DNA of 64,000 nucleotides, from the NCBI RefSeq assembly GCF_025698545.1, contig NC_068574.1:45222014-45286013 (forward strand), written 5' to 3'. Under the pieces are notes generated by a model that saw only the letters and a program-made list of their open reading frames with translations, had not been told where the DNA came from and searched no databases. The DNA is from Gossypium raimondii. Lineage: Eukaryota > Streptophyta > Magnoliopsida > Malvales > Malvaceae. Numbering within the stretch: position 1 is the stretch's first letter; each line of letters starts with the position of its first letter. Positions 23,017 to 35,798 of the stretch are shown here, in pieces. A program made the position numbers and the translations under genes.

Positions 23017-26000
23017 ATGTCAGGTCCTCAGTGCTGTTCGAACCCGCCAATATTGGACCCTGCAAGTGGAGCTGGTCATGTTGAGAAACTTGCTGGCTTC
23101 AACACTTATGTTTCTGGCTCTATTCAATCCAACCTTACTATTCTTCTTGTCTCTGATATTCACGGTACTTATGCATAGCCTTTTCATTTTTTCTTTCCTT
23201 TATCTTTCTGCTTCGGTCTTTAATGTGAGTTTTCCCTCATTTTCGGTTTGGGTTTTGTGTGAAATTTGTGAGCAACTTGTCTGTTTAGGAATCCAGCAAC
23301 TTCAAGGTTCCTTTAGTTTTTTTTGGATTCGTTTGCACTTTGCAGTCTGTTTTTCAATATATTATATATGGGTTTTGTATTTGATTATAGATTTAAGCTA
23401 ATATTGACTCTGAAACTAGTTCAGTAGGATGCTGGGGGTTAATATAATTTTGTACTGATTATGGATGTTTTTCAACATATTATCTCTGGGTTTTGTATTG
23501 TTTATGATATAAGCGTATTATATCTGTAATATAATTTTGGATTACTATACATTTACTTTCATTGAGCATTGTTTTGCAATTGCTTCTCACTGTTCCATTA
23601 AGTATAGATATTGTTGTCATCAGGATCATGATAATGATTACCATCGTCTTGATCATCTGCTAATATCACTGTTCATTTTCATGGCTTTGCAGGATATGAG
23701 GCTCCAAACTTGAGGTAAGCCTAATTCTGCTAGTGAAACTGCTTCTTTTTTGCCGATGTTTTGCCTTCATTATCTCTTCTATGAGTACTAGGAAGTCAAG
23801 TTTTTACTCTTGAAGATGTTATTTTTCGATTCTCGCACATGCATATAAACATTGAGATGTTAAAAGATGTTTATTAAGATTTCAAAAGGAATACAAAAGT
23901 TAAAAGCTAGTCACAGTGCTAGCATAAGCAAAGAGCAAAAAGAACGAACCACTAAAACACAACACTAATATAGAAAACAACTAAAGTGGAACATGTCTTA
24001 AACTTAACTAAAACACCCCAAATCAAATTTCCTTTGCCCCGCCAAGTCTAGTATAAAGCCAGCAGATTGTCAATCTGGAAAGTCTGTATAGCAAAAGAAA
24101 TTCTCCACCAAGCTTATCAAGGAACCGTTCATAAATAAATGGTAATTCAGCAGGTAGGTTACTACCATCAAAAAGTGTCCTCACCCATATCAAAAGCATG
24201 TACCCCAGTTACTAGCCTCATGAAAAGCTTCTTATATATGCTTCCAAGGTCAATAGTCAGCATGACACACCATGAAATTACCACCTAAGAATTTGATTAA
24301 TAACCTATGATTGTAACATACCAAGGAAAATTATAGTAGATGGCTTATCTTGCTTCATTTTATTCAATAGCTTAATGGATTTTTATACCAAGGTGTTTTC
24401 TCCTATTAAATAATAGTTATTCTTGGCTTAAAACACGGGGTAACCTGTGATTGTAACATTTTGAAAATTACAGCTTAGCAAATTAAGATTTGGCATCCCT
24501 CTAACTAATTTTTGACACGGTTGAATTATTTGTTTGAGATTGTGTTGTAATGGTTAGTCTGTCATAGGGTGGTTGTGTGAACCAATTTAATTTAATTACA
24601 TAGTTTGTTCTATGTACCATCTTGAGTTGAACTGTACCAGCTTCTGGGACCTAATTTAAGTTGCTTTTGATTCTATAGAAAGCTCGCAGACAAGGTTGCA
24701 GCTGCTGGGTTCTATGTGGTGGCTCCTGACTTCTTTTATGGAGAACCCTTTGTCCGTGATAAACCTGATAGACCTTTTCCTGCTTGGATAAAGGATCATG
24801 GACCGGTTAGTGGCCTTTTGACAAATAATTGAAATTGGTTATCAATTTTTATAATAAAAGACATGTTCTTCAATCTTTGTTTTTTCCCTTTTTTATTCCA
24901 GTTGTATTGTATTATGGACTCTCTAATTTCTAGACTGGCTTTAGTCCCTTTATAACTAGATGTAGGTTTGATTATGAATTTCTTCAGTTCATTCCGCTTT
25001 TGTTCACTATTACAGTAATTTTTCCTTTTGGCTATATCTATTTTACCTTGAAAAGCATCTAATGCTTGATGATGCATCACTTTCGAAGTTTTATGCCCTT
25101 ATGCATTTTAATTGCTTGTTTAGGATAAAGGTTTTGAGGATGCAAAGCTCATAATTGATGCTTTGAAAAGTAAAGGGGTTTCATCAATTGGAGCTGCTGG
25201 GTTCTGCTGGGGTGGTGAGTGTTAATTTATGCACTGTACTTAAAGTGGTTTCGTAGCAGATATTTACTGTGTATACAAGCATGTTCTGCACTTATGACTT
25301 CAATAATAGTATCTTTTCATTCATTCTGCAAAATCACTTTATCACTAGATGGCTAAAACTAAATCTTTTGATTTCCTCAGCTAAAGTTGTGGTTGAACTG
25401 GCAAAGGTTGCCCTTATCCAAGCAGCTGTGATGTTGCATCCTTCATTTGTGACTGTGGACGATATCAAGAGTAAGATTCTAGTGTTTTTTTTTTCTTTTA
25501 AATATTTCGGTTATGATTTGTTCCTTTCATTAGAAATTGATTTGGACTTAATGACTTTAAGGTGATGTCCTCTAAGCTATGGGGCAGAACTTCTGGTTGA
25601 ATTCTCTGTGAATGTTCTGCTTAGGTTCTTGCATTAGGATTTATTCTAGTTTAAAGGAAAGGGTTTGTACGATTTTAGTAAAAAAAGAGTGTTCTTTCAG
25701 TATAAGGTGGTGTTTGGTATGGGGTGCACCTGTAAAATCATGGTGATCTACAAATTGTGATTAAATCACCGAACTTGAGAAAAATTGAATGATGTTATGT
25801 GGCAGTGATCTTAGTGCATTGAGAGTGATTAGATCATTGCCTTAGAAGGTGATTTAATTCTAATTCACAAAGGTGAAAAAAACTTCTATTTTCAAGATGA
25901 AGTGAGTTGTGAAATGACTTTTAGTCAGTATTAATTTGTGAATTAAAAACTTCCTCTCAAACTTTTAATTATTTTCAATAATGTGAATTTATGACTATCC

Positions 26001-27020
26001 ATCAATTCACTATCAGAATATTAGGTGTCCTAAGACAATTAGCAAAATTATGCAACTGTCTCCAGAAGAGAAACTCACGGCCTTGTATGGTGATTACTTT
26101 AGTGTTTTTCCACATTATCTATATCATGAAACTATCTCTATGATATGCAAAAATTGAAGTTTTGGGTTTGGTTGCAGTTATTAGTTGATTCCTTAAGAGG
26201 GTATTTTCACCCATTATCATGCTTTTGTGTGGTGTCTGTGGTAGGGGCAAGTTTAGCTTAGTAATATTTGATTATGTGTAAATTCTTGCAGGTGTGAAGG
26301 TGCCCATCGCGATATTGGGAGCTGAGATTGACAATTTGTCTCCCCCAGAACTTGTAAAACAGTTTGATGAGATATTAAAAGCGAGTGAGGTATGAAGGCC
26401 CAATGCCTGGTGTCATACTGTCTGTTATCTTTATTGAATGAACCTAAGACTGGTGAAAAATTGCATTTTCTTTAACTTGATATCAATGTTATGTTTCTTG
26501 TTTGTTCCATTCAGTAGCCTGTCCTATGCTTATTTTGCCAGGTTCCTATTTGGATGAGGTGTTATAAGTCCCACATTTCTCATCTTTTGTACTTGTTTGT
26601 GACTTAAATACCATATTAGAGTCACACGTGCCTTTTCTCTTATTGCCTTGCATGCCAAATAGTCACGCTTATCAACTAATCAAAATACTATGCCAATTAC
26701 TCGGTCTTTTGAGTATGGCTTTTTCCGGGTTCCCTCTTTACGTTCAACCCAAGGGGTGCAAGTGACCCTGTGTCTGGCTACATATACTCTTCACCAGAGT
26801 TTCCTTAATGTTAAATAATGTTCTGTATGGAACATGCACACTTTTATCTTTGTTACAAAACATTATCTTTCTCTTGCAGGTTGATAGATTTGTGAAGATA
26901 TTTCCTAAATGTGCCCATGGATGGACGGTCAGATACGATGTCAATGATACAACAGCTGTGTCATGCGCTAATGAAGCTCATCAAGATATGCTGGAGTGGT
27001 TTGCAAAGTATGTTAAGTGA
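23017..27020 (+). CDS. Dienelactone hydrolase family protein (endo-1,3;1,4-beta-glucanase-like)
   Basis: Seven exons with GT/AG borders: 23017-23164, 23693-23714, 24679-24805, 25124-25214, 25381-25470, 26292-26389 and 26880-27020. They sum to 717 bases, giving 238 residues, the normal length for this plant family. The product is a single alpha/beta hydrolase domain. The nucleophile is Cys127 in GAAGFCWG, the acid is Asp173 in LGAEIDNLSP, and the base is His205 in AHGWTVRYD. The N-terminus MSGPQCCSNPPILDP with no signal peptide suggests a cytosolic enzyme. Family members hydrolyse lactone or ester bonds; the true plant substrate is not known to me, and the glucanase name is historical. After WG this copy has AKVVVELA where most members have GKV. 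The ATG is the first one in frame and is preceded by a purine-rich leader. No defects were seen. Confidence 0.93.
23850..24330 (-). repeat. Possible LINE or transcript-derived 3' end inside intron 2
   Basis: Read on the minus strand, this stretch of the second intron ends in TTTGTATTCCTTTTGAAATC and then AATAAACATCTTTT, which looks like a transcript 3' end with a poly(A) signal. It is less AT-rich than the rest of the intron. No RT or RNase H reading frame is recognised, so the identity is open. Confidence 0.3.
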
Positions 27021-27748
27021 GAAACTTATCCGATGATGATGGTGTTAATGCGTATTATCTAGAATTCTGTTTACAATATGGTCTTGTTTCTACAGAATAA
27101 GGGTAAATTTTAATGCATTGTGCCTTAGTTGCGGTAGAATTTAGAAAAGCTTGAACGGATGTGGTGTCCATGTTGTACCATTTAGCCAATGCATTGGAAT
27201 TCCTGTTTATGTGGTTCAGTATAATGGAATTTCTGTTTATGTTGTACTAAAGGGCTAATCATAAATTCAGTATTCTATCCCATTGGTTATATGTGAGCCA
27301 CTCTGCCTACCGTTGACTCCTTATCTCTTGATCAAATATGGAGATTCAATAGGATTTTGTGTCATTAGCAGCCATGATATTTCATGAATCCGCATTTCAA
27401 AGCAATGGAACACAAGTGGGGGGTTCTGTAATGGACCACTTGGCTAGCTTCTCTTTAGTCTAATGGTTGAAACTAAGATTATTGCCAAATTAAGCAACTT
27501 ATTCGATGCTTGTCGCCATCTCAATATTCTGCCCTAACCCACAAGGAAAACTAGAGATTTCAGAGGAAAAAATGATAGCTACACATGGACCAATCTATAA
27601 ACTTTTTCAATCAATCGGGATACAAAGGCCAAACTTCTCTTAGCTTCTGCAACTTCACTACATACAGAATAGAGAGTCCTCACACTGCTTTTGCATTGGT
27701 AAAAGAAAAAAAGATAAGCCAAGGAATGAAGGTGTGTTTATTATGTTG

Positions 27749-27768
27749 ATATATATATATATATATAT
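27749..27768. repeat. (AT)n microsatellite
   Basis: Ten AT dinucleotides in a row; likely polymorphic. Confidence 0.9.
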
Positions 27769-28375
27769 TATACACATAGTTAAACAAAGCTTTTTTTTTC
27801 TCTTTTTAAGTTCTCTTAAATTGTGGTTTTAAATAACCAATAAGCGTTAAGTGGAATGAAAAATATATAACATTGTTGAAAGAGACGGCAACAAATAAAA
27901 ATTATAAATATATACTTAAATAAAGAGAAAAGGCTATTAAAGATGTAATTTTGTTAGGGGTAGAAACAATTTTGGATTTATGTTCCATCGGCCGAAGTCA
28001 AAATTTTCATAACTCTCATATATATTTTTGGATGGGACAACTGGATTTTATTATTATTAAAAAAAACACAGTTTCCAAACAATAAGGGAAAGCTGTAAAG
28101 TACATTAGGAAATGAAAATTTTGAATGCTAAATGAGCTGAAACCTTGTTTCAGATATCGCCATTGTCTCTTGAATAATAAATTTATCACCATTTTAATTC
28201 CATTTGTGAAAATTTTACTTTCCAATAGTTCTATCATTAAGGGTAATTATTTTTTTGTAATAACAATACTATTAATGGCAATTACTTGATATAATATTAT
28301 TTATGTAAATTAAAATTTTACAAACATGACAAGTGCATTATAGGATATATTTTAAAATCTAAAGAAAAATGCATA

Positions 28376-28767
28376 ATAATAAATTTAATTTCTATCGTTT
28401 CATTTTAACCTTAATTCTTTTCTTTTTGGACCAATTTAGTTTTCAACTTTCAAATTTTATTTAAATTGTTATTTTTAAATTAAAAATTGATTGGATTGTT
28501 AAAATTTTAACAACGTGATCTGAAAATTTGTAATTTTTATGAATTTTTTAATTTTCAAACATTTTATGTATTTTTGTATTTATATAAAGTACACATAGAT
28601 CGTCATATGAATTTGCCGCACCAATGTCATTAAAATGTAATAATTTTAGTCAAATTTTCTCTGCAAAAAATAATAATTTGACTAAAATTTGAAGGTTGAG
28701 GGCAATCAAAATAGAGTCAGTGCTAAAATGGAAAAAGTGAACATTAGGGAACTAAATTTATTATTAT
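28376..28767. mobile_element. Possible MITE with AATAATAAATTTA ends
   Basis: The left end AATAATAAATTTAATTTC is mirrored by GGAACTAAATTTATTATTA on the right. Inner parts of the arms also pair (CAACTTTCAAATTTTA against AAAATTTGAAGGTTGAGG). An (AAAT)n run follows at 28769-28790. The target duplication is unclear. Confidence 0.4.
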
Positions 28768-29606
28768 GAAAATAAATAAATAAATAAATAGGACACTTAT
28801 TATCATTCTAACCCGACTTGTAAAATTTTTACTTTCCATTGATATTTGATGATAATCCATATCATTAAATAATCAAATTTTCAAAAATTGTAGAATTATT
28901 AAAATAATAATATTATTAGATGAAGTAATTTTATTCTTTTCTCTAATTAATTTTCATACATATTACTTTCAGTAACTGTTAAATTATAGCACACCCATTA
29001 TATTTGTGAAAATATATTTACAAAATGTTGTATAAAATATTACTTAAACTTTGATTGAGATAATAAAATTGAAGGTATAGAAAATTTATTGTCCTGCGTT
29101 CAAATCTTAATATATATATAGTTTTTTAAAATTTATTCTGGTTTTAAATTATATTTTATAGATTCCATATAGAATTAGAATTAGAAAAAATATTTCTTAT
29201 AATAATATTAATTATTTTTTTAAAGATATGCTTTAAAATTTTTCTTAATTAAATTAATGTTCAGTGAATTCAACTCATTTTAGAATTAAAATAATAGATA
29301 TAGATTATTTATAATCTAACAATATTTTTTTAAAAATGATGTCCTTTATTACCCATTTTATCTTCTCGCCGTATTTTTTTCATAGTAATGCCTATATTAG
29401 AAAATCTCACATCACTTCTCAATTGCTTTTTCTTTTCTAAGTGAGTTTTTTTTTTCCAACAACAATGTTAAGCTATGCCAAAGTCTAGGGGGCAAGGTTT
29501 AGCCCCCACGTAGGTGAAGCCTACAATGGTGGCGTGCATGGTGCTGATGGTGAAGGTCCCCAACTTGTGTGGAAGATTTTAGCACCAACTTGCCCTCTAA
29601 GTTGCC

Positions 29607-29614
29607 TATAAATA
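29607..29614 (+). promoter_or_regulatory. TATA box of phylloplanin-like gene
   Basis: TATAAATA lies 80 bases before the ATG, in a normal position for a short 5' leader. Confidence 0.75.
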
Positions 29615-29693
29615 ACTAGGGTTGTCGAACATCACAGCTGCAAGAATGAATCATTTTCATTGATATTAAGTCGGTTAATTAACCCAAAACTTC

Positions 29694-30254
29694 ATGGCCT
29701 TGAAAACACTTATGTTGGTTTGTCTCTTGGTTGCTGCAATGGCATTGATACCTCCAATTGCTGAAGCTCAACTAGGTGGCCTCATTAGCGGCCTCCTTGG
29801 CTTGATTAGGATCCAAGGAACTGTATTTTGCACTGTCGATGGCAACATGGGTGTAAACGGCACTGCAACCCCAGTTTTCCCTTGTAAGCTTCTACTTTTA
29901 TATCATCATATTTTCCCGAGAAAATGATTACAAATGCTGAGTTATATATGTATTTGGTATAAATGTGTTTTAGATGCATTGGTGCAACTTCAGTGTGGTG
30001 GAAACGTGGTTTCGAGTTCAACAACAAATGGATCTGGCATATTCTCCATATTATTAGATCCATTGCAATTCCTTGTCCCTTCATTGATCAACAATTGCAA
30101 CTTAGCCGTAAAAACTCCTCTCTCCAATTGCAATACCTCCCTTCCATCCATCGGGGGATTGTCTTCAACCTTACAAGTCGTCGGAAGCACCGTTGCTGGA
30201 CTCTTGAACATCACCAACATCATCCCTACCGGGTTCGGGTTTTTACGAGCATGA
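29694..30254 (+). CDS. Phylloplanin-like secreted protein (Pollen Ole e 1-like fold)
   Basis: Two exons, 29694-29883 and 29974-30254, are joined by a 90-base intron with GT/AG ends and give 156 residues. The split codon becomes Tyr in FPYALVQLQCGG. Residues 1-25 are a signal peptide ending IPPIAEA before QLGG. The mature protein has a Gly/Leu-rich start (LGGLISGLLGLIRIQG), then VFCTVDGN, a conserved Cys in QLQCGG, then GIFSILLDPLQF, NNCNLAVKTPLSNC and a hydrophobic C-terminus NITNIIPTGFGF. Phylloplanins are secreted to the leaf surface by glandular trichomes in tobacco and inhibit fungal or oomycete spores. This role is carried over by family only. The ATG is the first in the transcript and a TATA box lies 80 bases upstream. 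Confidence 0.9.
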
Positions 30255-30415
30255 TAAAACTCGAAAACTAGAACAAGAACATCCATTGAACAAGTGATAA
30301 ATAAGGTGGTCGTTTTGAATGTTGAATGTGGCTATAGCGTCGCTCTTTGTCGAATAATTATTGTTGGCTTATAATTGATACAAACGTGGGGCTATAACAA
30401 TGTCTGTAATTCTTA

Positions 30416-30421
30416 ATAAAA
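30416..30421 (+). terminator. Poly(A) signal of phylloplanin-like gene
   Basis: AATAAA lies 162 bases after the stop codon, a usual distance for plant 3' UTRs. Confidence 0.6.
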
Positions 30422-30499
30422 CTTACATTTTGTCATGTAAGTAAAGTCCCAATGTAATCTTGCTATGTTTCGATAAATAAATAAAGTTGTGTTTGATAA

Positions 30500-31897
30500 T
30501 ACTTATTATATTGAAAACGACAACTTTCAAGATAATTATATTAAAATTTCAATTAATACTTTTTTTTAAAATGTTAACATTTAATATTAAAATGTTAAAT
30601 TGATTTTATTTTAAAATTTAATATAAATTATCTCTTTATTTTTAAATAAATAAAAATTTATTATATTTAATTTTTATCTACAATTATCATAACCAATATA
30701 AAATATTATATTAGGCCATGTTTGATAAAATATTGAAAATATTCAAACAACTGAAATTTAATTTTTAAACAGGTTTGATAACTCACAATAAAAATACTAA
30801 ATAAATTTCTTTTACAAAAAAGTAAAACCTACTTCTTACTTATAACCTACTAGAATAAATTCAATGATTTTTATTTTATTTTATTTTATTTCATTTAAGA
30901 TTATATTATCCTTTATAAAATAATATAATTATACTCAATATTTAATTTTAAATAATATGCCAAACAGATTTTATAACTTAAACTCAACACTTAAATTTTT
31001 ATACTTATTTTCTCAATACTTAATTTTTAGTTTATCAAATATAACCTTAATAAAATTAAAATAAAATAGTTTATTATGATAAAAATAATAATTTATGAAA
31101 CCAATATATATTTAGAATTACAAACAATATAATTATATTCTATATTTAATTTATATTAATATACCAAATAAATTATAATGGTTATAAAATTTTGTATTTA
31201 ATTTTGAAACATTTAATTCAATTTATCACCGATTAACTTGTTAAGCCCAATCTCTCCAACCCACCTTCAAATTGGCTTCCGTTTTTAGCAACAACTTCCA
31301 TTCGTCCAAGGCAGTCGGTTGGTTGGCGGTATGGCGAGCAATTGCCACCCCTGTGGTTCTCATCGTCCTTACTTCCACCTCCTTTGACGATCATCGATAG
31401 TTTTTTCAACATGAAGAGGTTTGATTTGGAATAATAATTTGTGGCCTTGATTTGACCTTTATCTTCTCTCGATGGGCTTGCTCTAGCAACCATCTGCCCT
31501 TTTTTGGTTGGGCTTTTCCTATCCGATGGTTCTTCTGCTGATCTATCATTTCCAAAGAGTGGGGGTGGTTATGGTTCCATCGACAAGATAGCATTTTGAC
31601 GACTCTTGCCACTTGAGATTCATCATTTCTGAACTCCATAATTTGTAATGTTAGTAATTGCAACTTTTCATAAATGTGGAAACATCCTATATATACTAAA
31701 GCAAAGTTTTTATTCAAATAACAAAATTAAATTTTGCTGCACCACTTCTACTTCTCACATTTAGTTTGAGTTATAAAAACACAAAAGAAAAAAAAGCTAA
31801 TACTATTGTCGGTTTTATAAGGAGTAAATCTCATTTGATTGCATTCGCCGCCAATACATTTATCGTAATCAAATCCTTTAGTTGAGTTTCTATTAAA
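30500..31897. other. AT-rich intergenic region with a GC-richer island
   Basis: 30500-31220 is very AT-rich and shows nothing. 31240-31640 is richer in G and C and holds two overlapping minus-strand reading frames (31233-31493 and 31406-31717). Neither has a recognisable motif or a plausible partner exon. The island may be a gene or transposon fragment. Confidence 0.4.
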
Positions 31898-31906
31898 TAA
31901 GTAATA

Positions 31907-32161
31907 GGATAAACTACACCTATGGTTATTTTTGTTTACTTTGGATTACATTTAAGTCACTTATGTTTGAAATATTACATTTTAGTCACTTACGTTATCA
32001 TGTTGTAACATGTTAGTCACTGAGCTATTAATTGTTGTTAACGGTGTACTAGTAAGCTGACGTGACACATTAAAAATCATCATTTCAAACAAAAATTTAG
32101 GTTAAATTATACAATTGGTCCCCATATTTTTTTCGCTTTGAGCAATTTAATTTTTTGTTTT
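31907..32161 (+). repeat. Long terminal inverted repeat, left arm, outer part
   Basis: It pairs with 35555-35798. Text such as TTTAGTCACTTACGTT and AATTGGTCCCCATATTTTTT recurs inverted on the right (AAAAAATATGGGGACCAATT). Confidence 0.85.
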
Positions 32162-32166
32162 ATGAT

Positions 32167-34470
32167 TGTAGTAGGCCCAAATTGGCCCAGGCCCGTGTGG
32201 AATAAATAATGGGACACAGCCCAATTTTTACAAAGCCCAAATTAAACCCTAGCCTTAACCCCCCTCAAAAAAAGAGAACCATAGCAGCATTTGCCAGTAG
32301 CCGCCGCAGCTCACCCTCTCCGCACAAATCGCGCCTCCACGATCGTCGTACCTGCGAGAAAAGCGGATCCAACATCAGTATTCATCGCAACAATAACAAG
32401 AAAATAAGGATTCTTTTGATTTTTTTTTTTGATATTTTGATGTTTTATTTCGGTTATATAAACCGATTGTAAAAAAGATAAAAGGGGAATTTTTGGCAAT
32501 GTAAAAAAGCACAGAGAAAAGAAATCGAAAGAAAAACAGAGAATACAAAGTTTTTTTCTTAAGGTGAATCGGGTTCCTATAGTTTTATTTTTATTTTTTT
32601 TTCTTTTGCGTTTTATGCTTTTTTAAAGAAATAAAAGAAGCAAACAGAAGAGGAAACTTACCTTTTCGCTGAAATTGCCGAGTTGGTGCCCTCTCCGTCG
32701 AGATTGGAGACCGGGCATCGACGAAGGCCGTGGGTATAAAGCTGACCGGCGGCGCTCAAGGGTTTGGAGAAGCCCTAAAAGAACATATGTTCTTTTTTGC
32801 TTCAGAGAAAATAGAAATAGGTTTAAATTATTTTTTTTTTAATTTTAAGAATGGACAAAGCAGGCGCCGTTTGGTTTTGGGAGGGGCGTCCGTGCATATT
32901 AACTTGAAATGAGAGATTTGCGTTACTAGTCCCTCCTGGTTGCGACGCGCTTCAATCAAGACCATTTTGTTATTTTTTTAAAATTTAGCCGCATATTTCA
33001 ATTTTGTTTCGATTTAATCCAGTGCTGCGCAGCGTTTAGGAGAGTGGGATTAATTTCCCTTTAGGTCCTCCATTGTTTCCTGCGCATTCAAGATTGGTCC
33101 TTTTTTAATTTAATTTATTTCGAATTTGCCCCTGTTTTTTCGTCTTTTGTTCAATTTAATCCATTTTTTTAAAACTTTCTTATTTATTATTATATTATAT
33201 ATTATCATTATTACTATTATTATCTCCATATTCATTCGCATGCATTGTGTTTTTATATAATATATATATATATGCATGTTTTACAGAACACGTCTACCTA
33301 TATATATTTTATACATATGTTTTATTTTATTTTTATTTTATTTTATTTCCTAACTTCTATATATATATATATATATATATTAATTTCAAAAATCTTTTTT
33401 ACTTTTGTAAATATGTATACTTATACCTTTTGTATTATCCTTCATAAATCTTTTTATTTCTTTTTATTTTATCTTTTATCTTTTTAACTTTTGTATACCT
33501 TATATTTTATATGTATATATATAATTATACATTTTATTATTTTTTAAATATATACACAAATACATATTTTTATATTTTTATCTTATTTTCACGATTTTCA
33601 AACACATATATACATGTATTTTTTATTAGTTTTTTTTTGATATATTCCATTCCTTCCTTTTATATGTATACTTGTATATGTGTATTAAATATATGCATCT
33701 GTGATTCTCAAATTTACTTGTATATTGTGTCTGTATATATATATTTTGTAAATACATGTACATATATATTTAAATTAAAGTATTTGTTTCATGTTATACA
33801 TTAATTTTTTAGCATACCTTTTAGAAAATATGTATTTTGGTTTCGTCAAAACATTAAAATCATCATATTTTATAAATTTTCAAAATACTTGGTGTACATG
33901 ATTCTCGAGAAAGACCGTGTCCTAACTTACTGGATTGCGATTATTCTTGATTTAATTTAGAACGCTAAGTATTCATTTTGCATTAAATTCGCAAATTTTA
34001 AATAAAAGCTTATTCTCGGGAATTCAAAAATGTTGGGTCCTAACTTACTGGTCCTGATATTTTGACTACTCGAAATAAGAATTTTCAAAAGCAAAAGGCA
34101 ATATTCAGGTATTTTGAAGATTTAAAAATATTGTGCCCTAACTCACTGGGTGTGGTGTTTTATTTCTTTGAAATAAGAATGTCTTATTATTTTGATTCAT
34201 TCATGGGATAAAAAGTTTCCTCTTAAAATCTTTTCAAATTTTCGACACCAAGGCATTAAAGAATCAATTTGGTACCGATTTTGGGCGTTACGAGGGTGCT
34301 AATCCTTCCTCGTGCGTAACTGACTCCCGAACTCATTTTCTCAAATTTCGTAGACCAAAATCATTTTTAAGGTGAGCCGATCACACCTTAATCAAGGATC
34401 GGTGGTGACTCCAGTTTTTGTTTTTTTAAGTCGACAACTAAAATTTTGTTTTCAAAAAACGGTTTCAACA
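32167..34470 (+). mobile_element. Solo LTR (Ty3/gypsy type) inside the Mutator-like element
   Basis: 2,304 bp, starting TGTAGTAGGCCC and ending GGTTTCAACA, with a perfect 5-bp duplication ATGAT (32162-32166 and 34471-34475). The right part has GGATCGGTGGTGACTCCAG, a phrase common near the ends of cotton gypsy LTRs. It carries no coding region; reading frames at 33245-33804 are products of TA- and T-rich low-complexity sequence. A solo LTR forms by recombination between the two LTRs of a full element. Confidence 0.85.
33178..33790. repeat. TA- and T-rich low-complexity block in the solo LTR
   Basis: Several (TA)n runs (33256-33274, 33358-33380) lie within long stretches built of T, A and few C. 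It is part of the LTR, not a gene. Confidence 0.8.
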
Positions 34471-34475
34471 ATGAT

Positions 34476-34745
34476 CTTTTAACTTTCCTTTTTTTCTATT
34501 ATTTTCTGCTTCTCTCTCTGTTTTCCTACTTTCTCCATTTCTTTTAATGTATCAAGAAGTTGAATTGGCAATGAAGAAAGAACCAGAAAGTCGAAAGTTG
34601 TCATTGCCTATAACCAAAACTCATAAACACATACCATATGCTAACTATCAAAACCCTCCACCACCACCCATCGTCTTCATTTCATCCACTAACACCTTCA
34701 CCACTACCATGACCTCATTCATAACAAACCTAACAATATCATCTC
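34476..34745 (+). repeat. Long terminal inverted repeat, left arm, inner part
   Basis: It pairs with 35305-35555. TTCTGCTTCTCTCTCTGTTT and GAATTGGCAATGAAGAAAGA recur inverted on the right. The pair shows that the solo LTR split one continuous arm. Confidence 0.85.
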
Positions 34746-35023
34746 CTCACCAAATAAACCCGCGTTCAAATCAATCAAGAATCTAAGTAAACAACAATTA
34801 ATAAGCCCTAAAAAATCACAGAGAGCCAAAGATTAGGCTTGAAACAAAGAAAAAAAGTGTAAAAAAATAGAGAGAAATGGAGAAAAAGAGGGGTTAGATT
34901 CAAGTCAAGGGGTTCGAGGTATTCCGGCAACTTTCTTGTCGATCCTAACAGTCAGGAATGAGGTATTAGTGAGGAGGAGCATATATCAGAAAATCGAGTC
35001 AATCTAATGGCCAATGATGGAGA

Positions 35024-35272
35024 CAAAGGGTGTAGCTGGCCCCAGCCCCCCTAAAATGGAAAATTTTCTATTTAGGCCCTTTAAAATTTTTAAAAGTTTA
35101 AATTAGTAAAGGTAAAATTACACTTTGCCCCCTAAAATGATAAAAATTTGATTTAATCCTTAAAAATTATAAATATATAGACTATTAAAATGGTGAAATT
35201 GTACTTTTGCTATCGTAAAAATTACAATTTAATTTCGATCCCTCCTAAAAAAAATTTCTGGCTTCGCCCTTA
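35024..35272 (-). mobile_element. MITE, hAT-like, copy 1
   Basis: 249 bp, flanked by a perfect 8-bp duplication GATGGAGA (35016-35023 and 35273-35280). Read on the minus strand its start TAAGGGCGAAGCCAGA matches the start of copy 2 at 36309 (CAGGGGCGAAGTCAGA). The inside is also shared (for example AATTGTAATTTTTACGA). It has no reading frame. Confidence 0.85.
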
Positions 35273-35304
35273 GATGGAGATTCAATCTTGGGTTGTCCAA
35301 AAGT

Positions 35305-35798
35305 TGGGAATTTTTTGAGATGTTTTGGAAATGAGGTCATGGTAGTGGCGAATGTGTTAGTTGATGAAATGAAGATGATGGGTGATGGGTGATGGTAGAG
35401 GGTTTTGATAGTTAGCATATGGTATGTGTTATGGATTTTGGTTATAAGCAATGATGACTTTCGACTTCTTGCTTCTTTCTTTATTGCCAATTCGACTTCC
35501 TGATACGTTAAAAGAAATGGAGAAGGTAGGAAAACAGAGAGAGAAGCAGAAAAGAATGGAAAATAAAAAAATTAAATTGCTCAAAACGAAAAAATATGGG
35601 GACCAATTGTATAATTTAACCTAATTTTTTTTGTTTGAAATGATAATTTAACTAATTACACTGTTAACGACAATTAACGACTCAGTGACTAAAACGTTAC
35701 AAAGTCAAAACGTAGGTGACTAAAACGTAACATTTCAAATATAAGTGACTAAAATGTAATCTGACATAAACAAAAGTGACCATGAGTGTAGTTTACCC
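35305..35798 (-). repeat. Long terminal inverted repeat, right arm
   Basis: A continuous arm of about 494 bp that pairs with the two left-arm pieces. Its intact state gives the arm length before the left arm was split. Confidence 0.85.

Larger units (their letters stand above)
27021..29606. other. Intergenic region between hydrolase and phylloplanin-like genes
   Basis: It begins with the 3' UTR of the hydrolase gene (to about 27280). It then contains a TA microsatellite, a possible MITE and AT-rich sequence. No reading frame is convincing. Confidence 0.6.
31907..35798. mobile_element. Mutator-like element with long terminal inverted repeats
   Basis: The left end GGATAAACTACACCTATGG and the right end CATGAGTGTAGTTTACCC are inverted copies. 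They are flanked by a perfect 9-bp duplication TAAGTAATA (31898-31906 and 35799-35807), the size made by Mutator-type transposases. The inverted arms are about 500 bp long. The right arm is continuous (35305-35798). The left arm is split into 31907-32161 and 34476-34745 by a solo LTR. A MITE sits in the unpaired centre. Without these later insertions the unit would be about 1.3 kb. No transposase is encoded, so it was non-autonomous. Confidence 0.85.

Noticed and set aside
22958..23401. 147-codon open frame over the start of the hydrolase gene
   Set aside because: It is in a different frame from the conserved exon 1 and runs into intron 1. The spliced model gives the full, family-length protein.
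31233..31717. Two overlapping minus-strand open frames
   Set aside because: No motif, no splice partner, and stops in related frames. It may be a fragment, but there is not enough to call a gene.
33245..33804. Several open frames rich in Tyr, Ile and Phe
   Set aside because: They come from TA- and T-rich low-complexity sequence within the solo LTR. There is no domain or conserved motif.
34547..35490. Mirror-image open frames at 34547-34786 (+) and 35245-35490 (-)
   Set aside because: They are the two inverted arms of the Mutator-like element read in opposite directions, not two genes.
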